Positions 22,801 to 34,269 of a DNA stretch of 64,000 nucleotides are shown one piece after another; the first letter of the stretch is position 1; every line of letters begins with the position of its first letter. The position numbers were made by a program, and so were the translations under genes. Source of the DNA: Exophiala sp. HKRS030 (Eukaryota > Ascomycota > Eurotiomycetes > Chaetothyriales > Herpotrichiellaceae); assembly GCA_023897205.1 (NCBI GenBank), contig JAHWDD010000001.1:3968001-4032000 (forward strand), given 5' to 3'. The notes under the pieces were generated by a model that saw only the letters and a program-made list of their open reading frames with translations, ran no database searches and was not told where the DNA came from.

Positions 22801-23812
22801 TAGCCGAGGGCGCTTCCTGGCGCGATCAGTGTCTGGCCAAGCTTCCGACAACGGCGGAGTTGGTGATCGGAGTGGGTGCACGCTCAGCGCGCGTATCTCG
22901 TGCGATAGTATGTCCGTCTGGTTCTCCTCCAAGAGAAGATCTTGAACATCGTCAACAAAATCACGGAATCGAGCAATGAGCTTGCGGGATTGGAACCGGC
23001 GCTGAAGTGAGTTCGATTGAGTCGACAGCAATCGCAGGAGTCGGGCTATGCATGTGAGAAGATGGTAGAAAGAGGGAAACTTGAGGTTCGGAACAATGTT
23101 AAGAAATGAGAATATCGTAGTGCTCGTGGCATCAACATCGTCTGTGGTAATGAAAATAGGCCTTTGAGGATGGATGTTCCCCGTAGTCGCAATCGCAAGA
23201 AGGCCTAACAACGTGAGCTAAGGCTGATCAGTTCTTCCGATGATAGGACTTACCAGCAGCGACGCTCCTCATGTACTCCCAGATCTGGCGCCATACATCA
23301 GTGGTGGTGCATTTGCGATCACCCTCGAGCATGACATTAAAAAGTTGTAGAACCGGGTCTTGAAGCTCATCATGGTTGATCAAAGGGAAAAGTCTGGGAA
23401 TGAGCCAAGTATACAACAGGGCTTCTTGCCCTGGGATACCGCTGTCTTGTGACTTGACGAAGAGCACGTGTGGAGATCTCTCGATTGCGAGTTGAAGGAC
23501 TTCGAGACATGTTTTGAGCTGAGAGGTGGCCTTACCTCCAGCGACTGCAGACTGAAACGGATTCTCGTCAAGAGTTTGCTCGATACCAACTTGGAATATG
23601 ATTCGTATCAACTTGTGGTTGACAGCGACGTCTGCTCCAAGGTTGGGTTGGCCATGTTCGTCTGATCCGAGCGCCTCTGCCAGCAGTTGATTGAAACTGT
23701 CCAAGTCAAAATCAGGAACTCCATTGCCGTGAACCACATGTGTGGCCAGCATCGAGGATGGCGGTGGCTCGAAGGCATTTGTTTGCCGTGCAGGTAGCAC
23801 TGGCGCCACCAT
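16900..23812 (-). CDS. ATR-type checkpoint kinase (Mec1/Rad3/UvsB)
   Basis: Two exons, 23254-23812 and 16900-23204, with a 49-nt intron ending in TTAG, restore one frame of 2287 residues. Most of the protein is HEAT-like helical repeat, followed by a FAT region (about residues 1250-1750). The PI3K-like kinase domain has the catalytic loop GLGDRHGENILF at about residue 2129 and the metal-binding HVDF about 18 residues later. The last 32 residues are a FATC domain ending MYIGWCAFF, the ATR signature. The kinase senses RPA-coated single-stranded DNA through its Lcd1/ATRIP partner and phosphorylates the effector kinase in the replication checkpoint. The last 850 bp of coding sequence are distinctly richer in G+C than the rest. 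The start at 23812 is the first in-frame ATG; a short additional 5' exon cannot be excluded. Confidence 0.93.
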
Positions 23813-24214
23813 CTCTTTTCCGTGGCATTGAGACGTCGTTGACGCGAAAATTCAAGGCGTGTCAAAACATTGTACTGTATGAAAGTCTTCGGTTCGACGT
23901 CGATAGTGAATCCACTCCGCCGTATTGACAGACTAAGTCTCACTAGCAGCCAGACGCTATTCTGTTCTAGGGATAGTTAATGACTGGGAATTCTGGTCAC
24001 TATGCGGCCCCCTACACGGTACTCGTATTCATACAGAGTGCTAGTACGGAGTACGTGACTTCACAACATCAAACTCTCCTATTATGTGGTCGACAAATAC
24101 AAGTCTACTAATGGAACAGGCGACATTTCTTTGGCAACACAGTCAAGTGGATGTGGAACTACCTTGTCGCCTACCTTACAGGAGATAACACGTGCCATTT
24201 ATATTTCAAGGGCA
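23813..24214. other. intergenic between ATR and HGH1 genes
   Basis: This 402-bp spacer should contain the ATR promoter and HGH1 3' flank. A perfect copy of the dispersed GTACGGAGTAC motif lies at 24044-24054. Nothing else is recognised. Confidence 0.5.
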
Positions 24215-25595
24215 TTAAAATATCTCTTCCATTTTTTGATCCTCATCAATCACCTCCTCTATCCTTGGTGCTTGCTCTTCGTCCCTCATAACGATTTGGA
24301 CCAGCCTATCACACGCCTGTTTCACTGCCTCATCATCGACGTGAAGGTGTGTCTCTCGGACCAACGGGTAGACCTGAACACTCCTCAACTTGTCTCTGCC
24401 CTCTCTTGTACTGCTCAGCAACAGTAGGGTTTCCAAATGTGTCGTTAAGATCTCGTTGTCTTTGTCTCTTTCCTTGTCTGGTGGCAGTAATTGCAAGTCT
24501 GGCAGCATGGCCGCCGACTCCTCTTCTGAGTATTCTTCCGAGCCCGCAAGAGGCAGCAAAATGTATGGCAGCAAGTTGACTCCTGGAACACCCTCAACCA
24601 TCTCATAATCATCGGCGAGAAGCAAAGGGTGTTTCTCCACCTCGAACGCAACATTCTTGATAGTACTTGCGACTCCTCTTCTTCTGACATCACTTTTATG
24701 CTCCGTAAAGACGGTCAACTTGCTAATAGGCACCACGCCGTCATATTCACGCTTGCTCAGGAAGTGATCACGTCCAGCTTTGTACTTGGACATGTCTGCA
24801 AGAAGATATGCTAGGTAATCGAAACTGGCGTCCTTGTTGAGATTGCCATCCGCTCCTTTGACGAAACAGTCGAACAGTTGGTCTAAAGCGTATGGAGATG
24901 TCGATACCGATTTATCTGGCTTCTGTCTTTCGAGGCTGATTAATCGCTCCAGGCGTTCGGATTTGGCGAGATTTGAGAGAAGCATGGCAACCTCATCTGC
25001 AGCCCTTTCTTTCGGATTCTAAGCATCGACTTAGCATCTATCGCAGCCCCAGATAGTGGAAGTTTTCGGCATGGGTAGACGTACTGTTATCTTCTTTAAC
25101 AACGTCTCGACAAATGCATCATCTGATGCCAGGTTCTCGAGCACCTCTCCATCGTGGCTGACGTTGACGAGAATTGTGAGTGCGTTTTTGGCGATAGGCT
25201 GGACATCGAAGGAGATTGTAATCAGTCTCTCAGGGTTCGTGAACTCAGTGTTATCATGCACTTACGGGATAGTCGCGAACGAGCAATTTCAGGTCCTGGA
25301 TAGGAACCAGTTGCGGGTTCTTGAACACGGCGGGATCCGACGAGTGTCCTACTAGATGCTCACAGGCTGAACATGGCTCAGTCAGAATTGGTCTCATCAA
25401 GGGTTTTGGGGGGAGTGATCTGGCCCATCTCTGTGTCCTGGGATTTCCGCGACAAGAATCCGGTTGTACTCACCAAGTTGTCTAATCTGGGTATTACCGT
25501 GGTGGAGGAACTCGACCAGCTGGTGCGTTGTCAGTTATGGACCTGAGCTTAAGTAATAGTAGATTTCCTCTTACTTCCTCCAGTTCGCTCGGCAT
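24215..25595 (-). CDS. HGH1 family protein (eEF2 folding factor)
   Basis: Five exons reconstruct 361 residues: 25575-25595, 25474-25519, 25266-25366, 25085-25198 and 24215-25018. All introns have GT-AG ends. The protein starts MPSELEELVEFLHHGNTQIR, continues through LVGHSSDPAVF and PIAKNALTILVNVSHDGEVL (armadillo-like repeats), then FDYLAYLLADMSKYKAGRDHF and KSDVRRRGVASTIKNVAFEV, and ends with LLPPDKERDKDNEI...LETLLLLSSTREGR. These are the two conserved blocks of HGH1 (DUF383/DUF384). In yeast the protein helps eEF2 fold together with Hsp90 co-chaperones and TRiC. Size and order match the family. It is divergent from the decayed methyltransferase gene with 262 bp between starts. Confidence 0.9.
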
Positions 25596-25857
25596 CTCTT
25601 GAAGCGGTTTTATCTGCTGCAGTTGATACAAGTCGTGGATCTGATTCTTTGCTTGAGAAAAATAACTTTTGATAATTCGAAAAGAGTCTAGCGTCGGCTG
25701 GATGGCGAATGACGTCGATTTTTGTTCGACTGCATCTTGATGACTAAGGGGTGGCTTATACATCCGCTTCAAGAAAATTCGGTTGGCGGCTTGACGAACG
25801 CGAGTACCATGTTTCCAGGCATAAGTCAACTACAAGGCCAGAACGATCGTGATTTCA

Positions 25858-26684
25858 ATGTCCACAGCCGTAGTGAAACGGCCATCTCATTCTGAGTACT
25901 GGGACGAGCGTTATGCAAAAGTCGGGGCGGACGAGCAGGTCCACCAGTGGTTTCAATCTTTTAAGGACCTTGTACCATCCTTTAACCAACGTCTATTCAA
26001 GGTACGAACGTCGGAAACAAACCCACGGATTCTTCCTCTAGAATCCGGAGATAGTGTCAGTCTTTTGGGTCGCTCTGGATGAACCTTCGTCACAAGGCTA
26101 CAATAAGTGAACTCAATTGCCCCAGACCATCCCCAAAGATTATTCAAGAAGAGGTTACAAGAACCAATAATGCGCCAATTTCTCGACGGTCGTTGTGCAA
26201 ACCATATCTCTTCGGCATAGAGATGTTGGTGGCATCACCTAGGAGCAAGCCGACGTCCGTTACATGGATCAAATCCCATCTGGGTCGATAGATTTTACCT
26301 TTGGTAAAGTAACACTCGATGTTATGATATACGGTAGCCCTTGGGACCCGCCTGAGGAGGTTTTCGAAAGCACTCGTTGGTATATACAACAGATATGTAC
26401 ATATCTTCGGCTGGGAATGGCCCGTCATGAACGTAGTGTCTAACTCACAAACTAGATCTTCCGTGTACTCAAAATTCGATGGCGATTTTATTTATGTTAC
26501 ATATCGACAACCTCACTCTATCGAGCCTCTTCTCAACTGTGAAGATTTGAACTGGGATATCCAGTTAGACATCCCCGGTGGATCCGAAAGCTCCTTTGAC
26601 TATTCAGGGTTTGTCCTGAAGAATATCTCTCCTCCGACGGAGAGCTCCGCCCAAGTTGAGAAAGAGAAAGAAACTCGCAGCTAA
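25858..26684 (+). pseudogene. decayed METTL13/EFM-like class I methyltransferase gene
   Basis: The pieces of a SAM-dependent methyltransferase of the METTL13-like group are in order but cannot be translated through. Exon 1 (25858-26055) encodes HSEYWDERYAKVGADEQVHQ and the SAM motif region as ILPLESGDS, where the family has L.LGSGDS. A 70-nt GT-AG intron (26056-26125) follows. Exon 2 holds an in-frame TAA at 26168 and a TAG at 26240 (family Trp), and later TLDVMIYGSPWDPPEEVF. The expected donor after WYIQQ reads AT at 26393 instead of GT; the remaining intron has a CTAAC branch site and ends CTAG at 26455. One extra A in the run 26471-26474 then shifts the frame before FDGDFIYVTYRQPH and GSESSFDYSGFVLK. 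The order is otherwise complete, so decay appears fairly recent. I describe the lesions only. Confidence 0.8.
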
Positions 26685-28029
26685 TCATTGGCGTCAGAAT
26701 CACCGTGGCTTGGATATAAACTTCTAAGACATTTGACTCGAAACCAAGAGGCTCACTTCAAAGCATCGACGCAACGACGAAGCATAGAGAAGCAACGACT
26801 ATGTCCTCGCAGCCTACATTACCAAAGCGATCTTGATTCTGCCCCCACATCACCGCCACAGAGGGAGCCTCCGATGTTATTTCGGTTTCTCGATACCTGA
26901 TGGAGCGCTTTTGAGCCTAGCCTTAGGCTACTTAAAGATGCGAAAGATAAAGCGGCGTTTAGAGTCCCTTGGACTGCCTACTAATCAGACTTCACCTACC
27001 CTCTTGGCGATCCATTTCACTGCACATTACTATCTGAAGACTAAGACATATCTATACTTAGTTGGAAATATACAGTTGATCCCTGGATTTCTGTTCGATG
27101 TTTGACTATTGCAGTTCTGTTGGTCTAATCAGTTTGGGCATCGCTAGCTCAGGTTGATGAGATCAATAGTTCACACTTTCTATGCTTCGGAGAGGTGTTT
27201 TGTCGAATGTCGGTCTTTTCGATACAACCAGACACGATACATCATCTGCGGGAAGTGGGTCTTCCGCAGATGAAGAGTACTGTAAAGAGTCTACGAATGC
27301 TTTTGCTATATCAGGAATTAAGATTTTGCCGACTTGGGCAAAGCGCATTCAAACACTCGCTTCGTCTCGTCGAGTTCTAATTCCTGGCTGATCAATCCCT
27401 CCCGACAAACCTATATCTGAGTCCCCATACGGATAAAACTGGCTCTGCGAGAGCGCCTTGATCGAGTAGGTAGGTACTCTTTTCCCGAACGGGATATTTC
27501 TCTCCCCTTCGGTCTGATTACCGTTGTTCACGTTGTTCGATCGGAACGCCGAATCTCGTCGACAAGAAATTCAAGCAACCCCCTATCTTGGGTTGCAGTC
27601 TCCTAATCCCGCAGCATGTAGATTGGCCACTGAAGTCCCACGCTGACAAAAGGCCCGCTCTTGCCCTCGACTGTGACAGTGCTGTTGTGGTTCGGAATTT
27701 GCGCGAGATGTACCTTGGCTGCAGCAAATTTATCGACCGGCTATCACATTTTAGGGGGGTCTGTCGGTCGACCTCACGGTTCAAGACCATAGCCGTCTTG
27801 TACATATATAAAGACTTGGTTTTCTTTCGGAACCCGTAGGTTCTCCTATACATTACGCTTACTTCTACTTACGAGGTTGTTGGTCCTTATATTGAAGAAT
27901 TAAGAATAGCCATTTGAATCGAACAAACTTGAACGATCTGCCTATCGACGAAGTTAGGCACTGTTGCCAGCACAGATTGACATCCCTAGCTCTTTGAGTC
28001 TCCTTTCCACACCCAACCAACTAGCGGAG
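26685..28029. other. 1.3-kb AT-rich intergenic region
   Basis: No gene is recognised on either strand. It separates the decayed methyltransferase from the MFS transporter. A TATA-like ATATATAAAG lies at about 27803, 225 bp upstream of the MFS start codon, and may be its core promoter. The rest could be degraded unique sequence or old repeat; I see nothing diagnostic. Confidence 0.45.
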
Positions 28030-29808
28030 ATGAAAGACCTCATCCGAGAAGCACCTCTAGGCAAGGTCATCCGATATATTACGAACAATACATGGTTGCT
28101 CTACCCCGAGGAAGAAGCCAACTTTGCACTACCTCCGGAATACCAAGCTGCACTCGATCATGCCGAGAAGAAAGATCAGGGTTCTCCCAATACTTCGTTA
28201 AATGGGTTTACTGCCACTCTCGATGGAAATCGCGCCACTCGCCCCGACGTCGAGAACACACTGGAACATCTGGAGCCGGTGCTTTCCTTTACCCAGAGCA
28301 TGAAATCGCTCAAGTACGACAAAGAGCGTATCGAGGCTGAGGGTCAGCTCGACATGAGTCGTACCAAATCTATCCCCATCCGTCCTGTCGAGACCGATTC
28401 CGGCGTTATCCTCATCGACTGGTATACCACCGATGATCAATCCAACCCTCAAAACTGGTCCGCTCTGAAGCGTGGATGGGTCGTCTTCATCATCTGTGCG
28501 TACAATTGGGTTACCTACATCGCTGGCTCTCTATGGGTCCCCGCACAGCCGGGAATCCAAGAGCACTTTGGAGTCGATATCCAAGTTGGCTCGCTCGGTC
28601 TGTCCATGTTCGTTGTAGGCTACGGCCTTGGCCCTCTGCTCTTTGGTCCCATCACCGAAATTCCCGTCGTTGGCCGCCACTCAGTCTACCTCCTGACCTT
28701 TTTCGTCTACTTCATCCTCACCATACCGACCGCCTCAATCAACAGCTACGCTGCTATCATCGTGCTACGATTCCTCTCGGGTTTCTTTGGCTCTCCGGCG
28801 ATTGGCATCGGAGGCGCCTCGATCGGAGATGTTATGAGCTTCACCTACTTCCCATACGGGCTGGGCTGGTGGATCTTGTCATTCTGGGCTGGCCCATCGC
28901 TGGGCCCCACCGTCGGCGGATTTGCTGCCATGGCTAAAGGCTGGCGATGGCCCCTGTGGGAAGTTGTCTGGGTTTCCGCGCCCATGTTGGCGCTCTTGTT
29001 CTTTTGTACCCCGGAGACACTGGCTTCCAACATCCTGATGCGGCGGGCCAAGCGTCTGCGCAAACTCACCGGCAATGACCGCCTACGATCTCAAGGTGAG
29101 ATCGATCAAGACGGCCTCTCAATGACCAATATTGTGAAGGAAACTCTACTCCGCCCCCTTGAGATCATGGCCAAAGACCCGTCGGTCTTCTTTACAAACC
29201 TATACACCGCCTATTTCTACGCAACCTATTACACATTTTTCTCGGTCTTCGACGTGGTCTTTCCGAGGTTTTATGGTTTCAACCTGGGCGAGACCGGCAA
29301 CGCATTTCTAGCGTGCGAGATTGGCTCCGTGCTTGGTCACATCATATACTTCAGCTACCTGTATTTTTACATGGTACCCGACAACAAAAAGAACGGCTTT
29401 CGCGAACAGGAACACCGCCTCCACCCGGCCGTGTTGGGCTCCCTGGGCCTGCCTATCGGCTTATATATCTTTGCCTGGACCGCCGACTCCAACATCCACT
29501 GGGTGGTGCCTCTTGTTGGTGTCGTCATCTTCACTGTCGGCGGCTTCCTCGTTATCCAGGGTCTTTTTGTCTACATCCCCATTTCATACCCGAATTACGC
29601 CGCCTCCCTCTTCACTGGCAATGATTTTTTCCGCTCTGCAATGGCCGCCGGCTCAGTTCACTTCGCTAAGCCCCTTTTCAAAAACCTTGGCGTTCACAAT
29701 GGCGTCACTGTCCTCGCTTCTGTCGGCTGTCTAGGTGTGGTGGGTTGTTGGGCGCTGTGGTATTTTGGCGCCCGTCTGCGCGCAGCTTCCAAATTTGCTC
29801 AAAGCTGA
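28030..29808 (+). CDS. MFS transporter, DHA1-type drug:H+ antiporter
   Basis: A 592-residue intronless protein from the ATG at 28030; the frame is open further 5' but has no earlier ATG. A cytosolic N-terminal region of about 150 residues precedes the first membrane span (VVFIICAYNWVTYIAGSLWV). About 12 hydrophobic spans follow in two groups of six, separated by a charged loop (MRRAKRLRKLTGNDRL). The GPSLGPTVGG sequence in span 5 matches antiporter motif C, and GPITEIPVVGRH after span 2 is a variant of motif A. The group includes polyamine, fluconazole and mycotoxin exporters at the plasma membrane. Substrate cannot be read from sequence. It opens the accessory region at 28-43 kb. Confidence 0.88.
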   Translation: MKDLIREAPLGKVIRYITNNTWLLYPEEEANFALPPEYQAALDHAEKKDQGSPNTSLNGFTATLDGNRATRPDVENTLEHLEPVLSFTQSMKSLKYDKERIEAEGQLDMSRTKSIPIRPVETDSGVILIDWYTTDDQSNPQNWSALKRGWVVFIICAYNWVTYIAGSLWVPAQPGIQEHFGVDIQVGSLGLSMFVVGYGLGPLLFGPITEIPVVGRHSVYLLTFFVYFILTIPTASINSYAAIIVLRFLSGFFGSPAIGIGGASIGDVMSFTYFPYGLGWWILSFWAGPSLGPTVGGFAAMAKGWRWPLWEVVWVSAPMLALLFFCTPETLASNILMRRAKRLRKLTGNDRLRSQGEIDQDGLSMTNIVKETLLRPLEIMAKDPSVFFTNLYTAYFYATYYTFFSVFDVVFPRFYGFNLGETGNAFLACEIGSVLGHIIYFSYLYFYMVPDNKKNGFREQEHRLHPAVLGSLGLPIGLYIFAWTADSNIHWVVPLVGVVIFTVGGFLVIQGLFVYIPISYPNYAASLFTGNDFFRSAMAAGSVHFAKPLFKNLGVHNGVTVLASVGCLGVVGCWALWYFGARLRAASKFAQS

Positions 29809-30588
29809 ACGTGCCGGCGACCCATCTTCCCCAAAGCTGGTTTGGTATTCACTCCTCGCGACACCGTTAATCATATGTACTTGGGTTCCGCTGGTGCCCA
29901 TGCTGTGGCGACTTGCAATTTTTCAAGAGCGGCAAAGATGAAGAGCAGTGCACCTCGAACTGGGTTGAATCCGTAAGGTGGAATGAACAAGCGCGAGTGC
30001 GTACTTCGAGAAATTTAGAATAGCGATTGAGAGCTCAAATTTATAAGCTGGTCGAGGTCTCAACAAGAAAATTTGATATGATACAGATAAGACGATTCAA
30101 ATGCTGGGGTGCGCATCGTTCCCTGCGGCGTCTTGAGTTGCAGAGAAGACAGGTCATGTCGCTGCACAATCAGCGAGACTATCTCTTCCTCCGTCGACCT
30201 TCGGTACGTCTTTCGACAAGAGCGTGAGAAAGAAAAGTCCGGGCCGGGCTGATGGAAAGGAAATGAAAGGCATCGAGGGCATTCGAGCGTGTCTGCAAGA
30301 GCTCGTCCTTCGGACTACGCGAAAACTGGGGCTGTTCGATAAGTGGATCCCGCGGACGAGCGAGCATGACTGGGAATGGAAGAGTAGAATGGAGCAAGTC
30401 AGGACGAAATTCCAGCTGTGAGAGCGCACAATTTACAAGGATGAGACAATACTCCGAGATTCCTTCACTTCCACGTTTCAAATTCTCTGACCACGTTTTT
30501 TGTCATGGAACGTATCTATATTGACTTTTTCTTGTGCAATCACCCCGGAGTCCCTTGAGATATGATGAGTTGCGGCGTTGCGAGTCCC
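29809..30588. other. convergent intergenic spacer, nothing recognised
   Basis: This lies between the 3' ends of the MFS gene (plus) and the MDR oxidoreductase gene (minus). Overlapping short frames on both strands show no family resemblance. Confidence 0.45.
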
Positions 30589-31846
30589 CTAGGCGATCTT
30601 GATCGCGACCTTGCCCACATGTTTCTGAGTAGTCTGCACACGTCTGCCATCAGCATGCAAGAAGCGACATTTGAAGAACGACAATGCAGCAAGTTACGGT
30701 GAAAGATACTCACCAGATATTCCAAACTCTCGCGCAGCTCTTCGAGGGCAAAAATCTTCTTATCAACAACGGGCTGGATCTTGTTCGCTTCCATGCACGC
30801 CATCATTTCCTCCATCTGCACCTTTGATCCGACGTGGATGCCACGCAGGGTGAATACCCTCTTGAGAGTCTCCATGATGCTTTCTGGAGGGTCAAAGCCC
30901 GTGACCAGCCCGATGACGGTGATGGTTCCTTCGATCTTGATCGCCTGAATACTATGGCCCATGGTGTCTGTTCCGCCGACTTCGATGATGTTGTCAAAGC
31001 CGGCCTGACCAGGGGTCAGGCTCCGCGCCGTCAATCCCCAGCTCTGGTCATCGTTGTAGTTGATGACATGATCAGCGCCGAGGCGTTTCAGGACGTCGAA
31101 TTTCGCGGGGGACGAGGTCGTGGCGACAACGCGGGCACCACCGGCTTTGGCAAACTGTGCGACACACGAAACGGTCAGCGTCTTGCTTGATATTTTCTGT
31201 CGGCATCAATGAGTCTTACGGCCAGCTCACCTGCACTGCAAAGAGGCTCACGCCGCTCGTCCCCTGCACCAACACCCAGTCGCCAGGCTTGAGCGGTTTG
31301 CCACCGTAAAGCGCATTCCACGCCGTGACAGCCGCGTCTGAGAGAGTTGCGCCTTCGATATACGATAGGTTGCTGGCAAGCCGTACCACGCCTGTCTCGT
31401 CATAGACACCATATTCCTGAAACGTCCCGTCCTCAGTCCCGCCAACTCCACCTCTCAGCATGGCCACAGCATCGAGTGACCCGAACTGATGCCCTGGGTT
31501 GAACAACGTCGCCACGCGATCTCCGACCTTGAACTTGGTCACCTTGTCGCCAACCTGCACGATCTCGCCGGCTCCGTCTGAGCCGCCCACGACCGGTAAG
31601 TTGAGGGAGTATGGGAATTCGCCCTGTTCGGGCCGTGGGATTAGAATTGGGTTTCAACGGAAGGTGGCTCTGCAGACCTACTCTTGGAATCATGATGTCG
31701 CGAAAGTTGATGGCCGCGGCGTGCAGCTTGACCAGAACCTGATGCCCATCTGGCTTTGCCACAGGGCCTTGTTCAAGCTTGTACTCATCAAGCCCTCTTT
31801 TAGTGCCGTGGATGACCCATTTCTTTTGTACTGATGGGGCAGTCAT
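30589..31846 (-). CDS. zinc-independent MDR oxidoreductase (quinone reductase-like)
   Basis: Four exons (31682-31846, 31231-31623, 30714-31154 and 30589-30633) join through GT-AG introns into 347 residues. The N-terminal GroES-like domain contains DGHQVLVKLHAAAINFRDIM and LPVVGGSDGAGEIVQVGDKV. The GHE and cysteine ligands of zinc alcohol dehydrogenases are absent, so it should not bind catalytic zinc. The Rossmann domain shows VLVQGTSGVSLFAVQFAKAG and a downstream RLGADHVINYNDD. The end, LEYLTTQKHVGKVAIKIA, is typical of this subfamily. It likely reduces quinones or enones, or oxidises alcohols, with NAD(P)H; the substrate is unknown. It is convergent with the MFS gene and shares strand with the transcription-factor-like gene upstream. 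Confidence 0.88.
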
Positions 31847-32623
31847 CTTCAATCGACCTCTACAGATCCTGTAGCCGGATATTTGCTGCCGAGATATTTA
31901 ATTACTTTAGAAATTTGGAAGTGTTGGAAGATGCGACCGGTAACAGTGTACTCGACAGCTTTATATCGCCTTGAGCTTCAGTCAGCGAGAAATTTGTCGT
32001 CTTGAATGACCCATGCAGCATCATGACTCACAGAGTGTTTGCATTTCCTCGGTTTAGACTTGAATGGAAAGCTTTACATTCCATCTTTGGGCGCAGGTAG
32101 ACTTATTTTGATCATGAATCTGCACCATATCGAGACTAGGTCGAAAGTGGATGTAATTAAAGTATCTCCTTAAAGGGAAATAGGAAGGGGTACAACTACT
32201 CGCACAACGAAATCTCGTAGCTGAAAGCATAGGAGTAAGAAGCCACTTTTCGAGACTGTGGGATTCGTGTTGACATGATAGAAGGGAGTCTCCCTGCTCC
32301 CAGTCCTTATATTTTGTATAGACTGATCAGAATTGTTTATATGAAGTTTAAAGAAAAGTTAGTCACTTGTCTTCGGTAGATCGCTCCCTACCATATCATA
32401 CTCCTGTGGCTACGTAGTCATTCTGTAGTTCGTCAAGCGCTTCAGATAAGCTCAGTTCTCGGTTAAAAGGCTGGTGGTCAGAGTCATAATCTAGGCCTAA
32501 AGATTCCACTGGCACTCTTTTCGGCAGAATATCATTTATTTGGCTACAAGAGCGCGTATCAAACAGTCAGAGCAGGTCACAGTGGGAGTGCAATCTTTGA
32601 CCCTTGCTCATGACACTGATTTC
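31847..32623. other. AT-rich intergenic region
   Basis: This contains the MDR gene promoter side and the 3' flank of the transcription-factor-like gene. It is AT-rich with several TTTATAT words. No gene or repeat is recognised. Confidence 0.45.
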
Positions 32624-34269
32624 TCACTTTCTGAATGATTGTACCTCCTCCCAGAACATTTGGATCAGTGGAGAAATGGCTTTTTCTGACCAGATGAACT
32701 GCTCCATAATTGCGACCAGGTCACTCCATGAGCGAATCAGTGTTGCCAGTTTGGAGGCATGCTGACGTCGAATTAGCAGTATGTAGTCTTTGCGAACGAT
32801 ACCCGGGGCAGCAAGAGCGCCTCCCAGGTAAAGCAGCCACGCCAGCAAGTCAAAATGCCCCGTCCAGATGGAATCGTCGACTTGACGACCGGCTTGCAAC
32901 ATTTGTGCTGAAACATGGTTCGGAACCAATGACAGCCGCCAGATCTTACAGCAAAGCAGGCTTGCAGTAAGATACCCTGCTAGTCGACACAATTCTGCAA
33001 GTGGGGAAAGACCTGGCAGGCCGCACAGTCTCGACTGTACTGAAGCTTGCTGGTTGTCCATATCGACCATCGACGCTGTGTCCTCGGGATCGTAAACGGC
33101 GGAATCACGGATCATCTTTAAGGCGTGGATATCCTCGAAAACTCTGGTGAGTTCCTCTCCGAGTACATCCACCCTGGACTGGAAGCCGGAAGGAAGCACG
33201 AAGATTTCGGGAGCAAGAGCATCTCGGTGCCAGAGCATCTCGTGAAAGGTATGGTGGTTGACAGCACGAGTGGTCGACGTGACAAGATGAGCATACAAGT
33301 CTTGCCTATTCTCTGCGTCAGTCGTCGGTAAGCTGTGACCAGCCTCGTTTGCTACTTACCAGAAAATAGCACGCTTGATACCATCTGTCAGAAGCAGTCG
33401 CTCCGAGCTCGTTGATCGGAGCAGTGTCATCACGGCTGTAAGGTGTATTTCAGTTTCTGACCTCATACCTAGACGAATCTGGCAATCTCACAAAGTCAGT
33501 CATGCTCTGCGAAGTTAAGCTTGGCTTGACTCTGACCTCGATCCCTGCAAGCAGAAGAATGGCACCTATTGTCGACACGATAGAAGTCGAGTCATGATCA
33601 CTAATGCGCCGTCTTAGTGCTTTGAAAGTTTCCGCTTGATGGTGTAGACTTTGGCCACCCAGCCTGTTGCCCGAGGTTGCGAAAGTAGTTGTCAACAAGA
33701 CAGCGTTCAACAAAGCGAGGTCGTCGACGCCCGCTCGGAAAACTGAGCGAAAAGTTTGGAAGTTTGCATCATCTCCGAGTCCGAAAACAGGCTCAATAGC
33801 CTCCTTGGCTTTTTCTGAGCCATTGGTAAGCACTGTACGGCCTCGTTCAAGGATACGAGGACTTGCCGTTTCCCAACAATCTTTGCAAATATAGATGATT
33901 GGGGAATGAGGTCGTAGGTGGCAGCCGCAGTGCTCTGAAAATGACCGCTGGTGATGAGACCAGAGGATCGGTCTGCACCGCTCGTTCCTGCGTGGATGCT
34001 GTTCTGAAATTCTGATTGGCGGCTTGTTCTTGTCGCCTTTTCTTTTGCAAGGCCTGCTTGACGGCATGAGAGCGTACAGAACGCTGAATAGCACGGCTTT
34101 GGGCTTCACCGGGATCCTGGATAGAGACAAAACGAAAAGCTTCGTCCCCTTTGGACGTGGCATCAATCGATGGACTTACTTCCGGCGAAGGCACCATCTC
34201 AGACTGTGACCTCTCGGTGTCCCGAATGTCGACACATACAAGCGGGTTGAGTTCTTGTGTAAGAAACAT
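32624..34269 (-). CDS. fungal-specific transcription-factor-like protein, 5' frame change unresolved
   Basis: The 3' part is clear. An exon ending at 33537, an exon 33360-33478 and a last exon 32624-33305 join by GT-AG introns into LLLAGIE-IRLGMRSETEIHL...GIKRAIFW-QDLYAHLVTSTTRA, a fungal_trans_2/DUF3468-type helical domain. The 5' part (ATG 34269) encodes FRFVSIQDPGEAQSRAIQRS...QALQKKRRQEQ, the basic N-terminal hallmark of the zinc-cluster-less members of this family. Between them, near 33847-33900, the reading frame changes and I found no convincing GT-AG intron that joins the two, so the gene may carry a frameshift or an intron I missed. If functional it could regulate neighbouring accessory genes, but that is inference. 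No Zn2Cys6 motif is visible. Confidence 0.6.

Noticed and set aside
25858..26684. Repeat-induced point mutation as the cause of the methyltransferase decay
   Set aside because: Some lesions are G-to-A, but several are not in CpA context and the sequence is not strongly AT-shifted. Ordinary decay explains it equally well.
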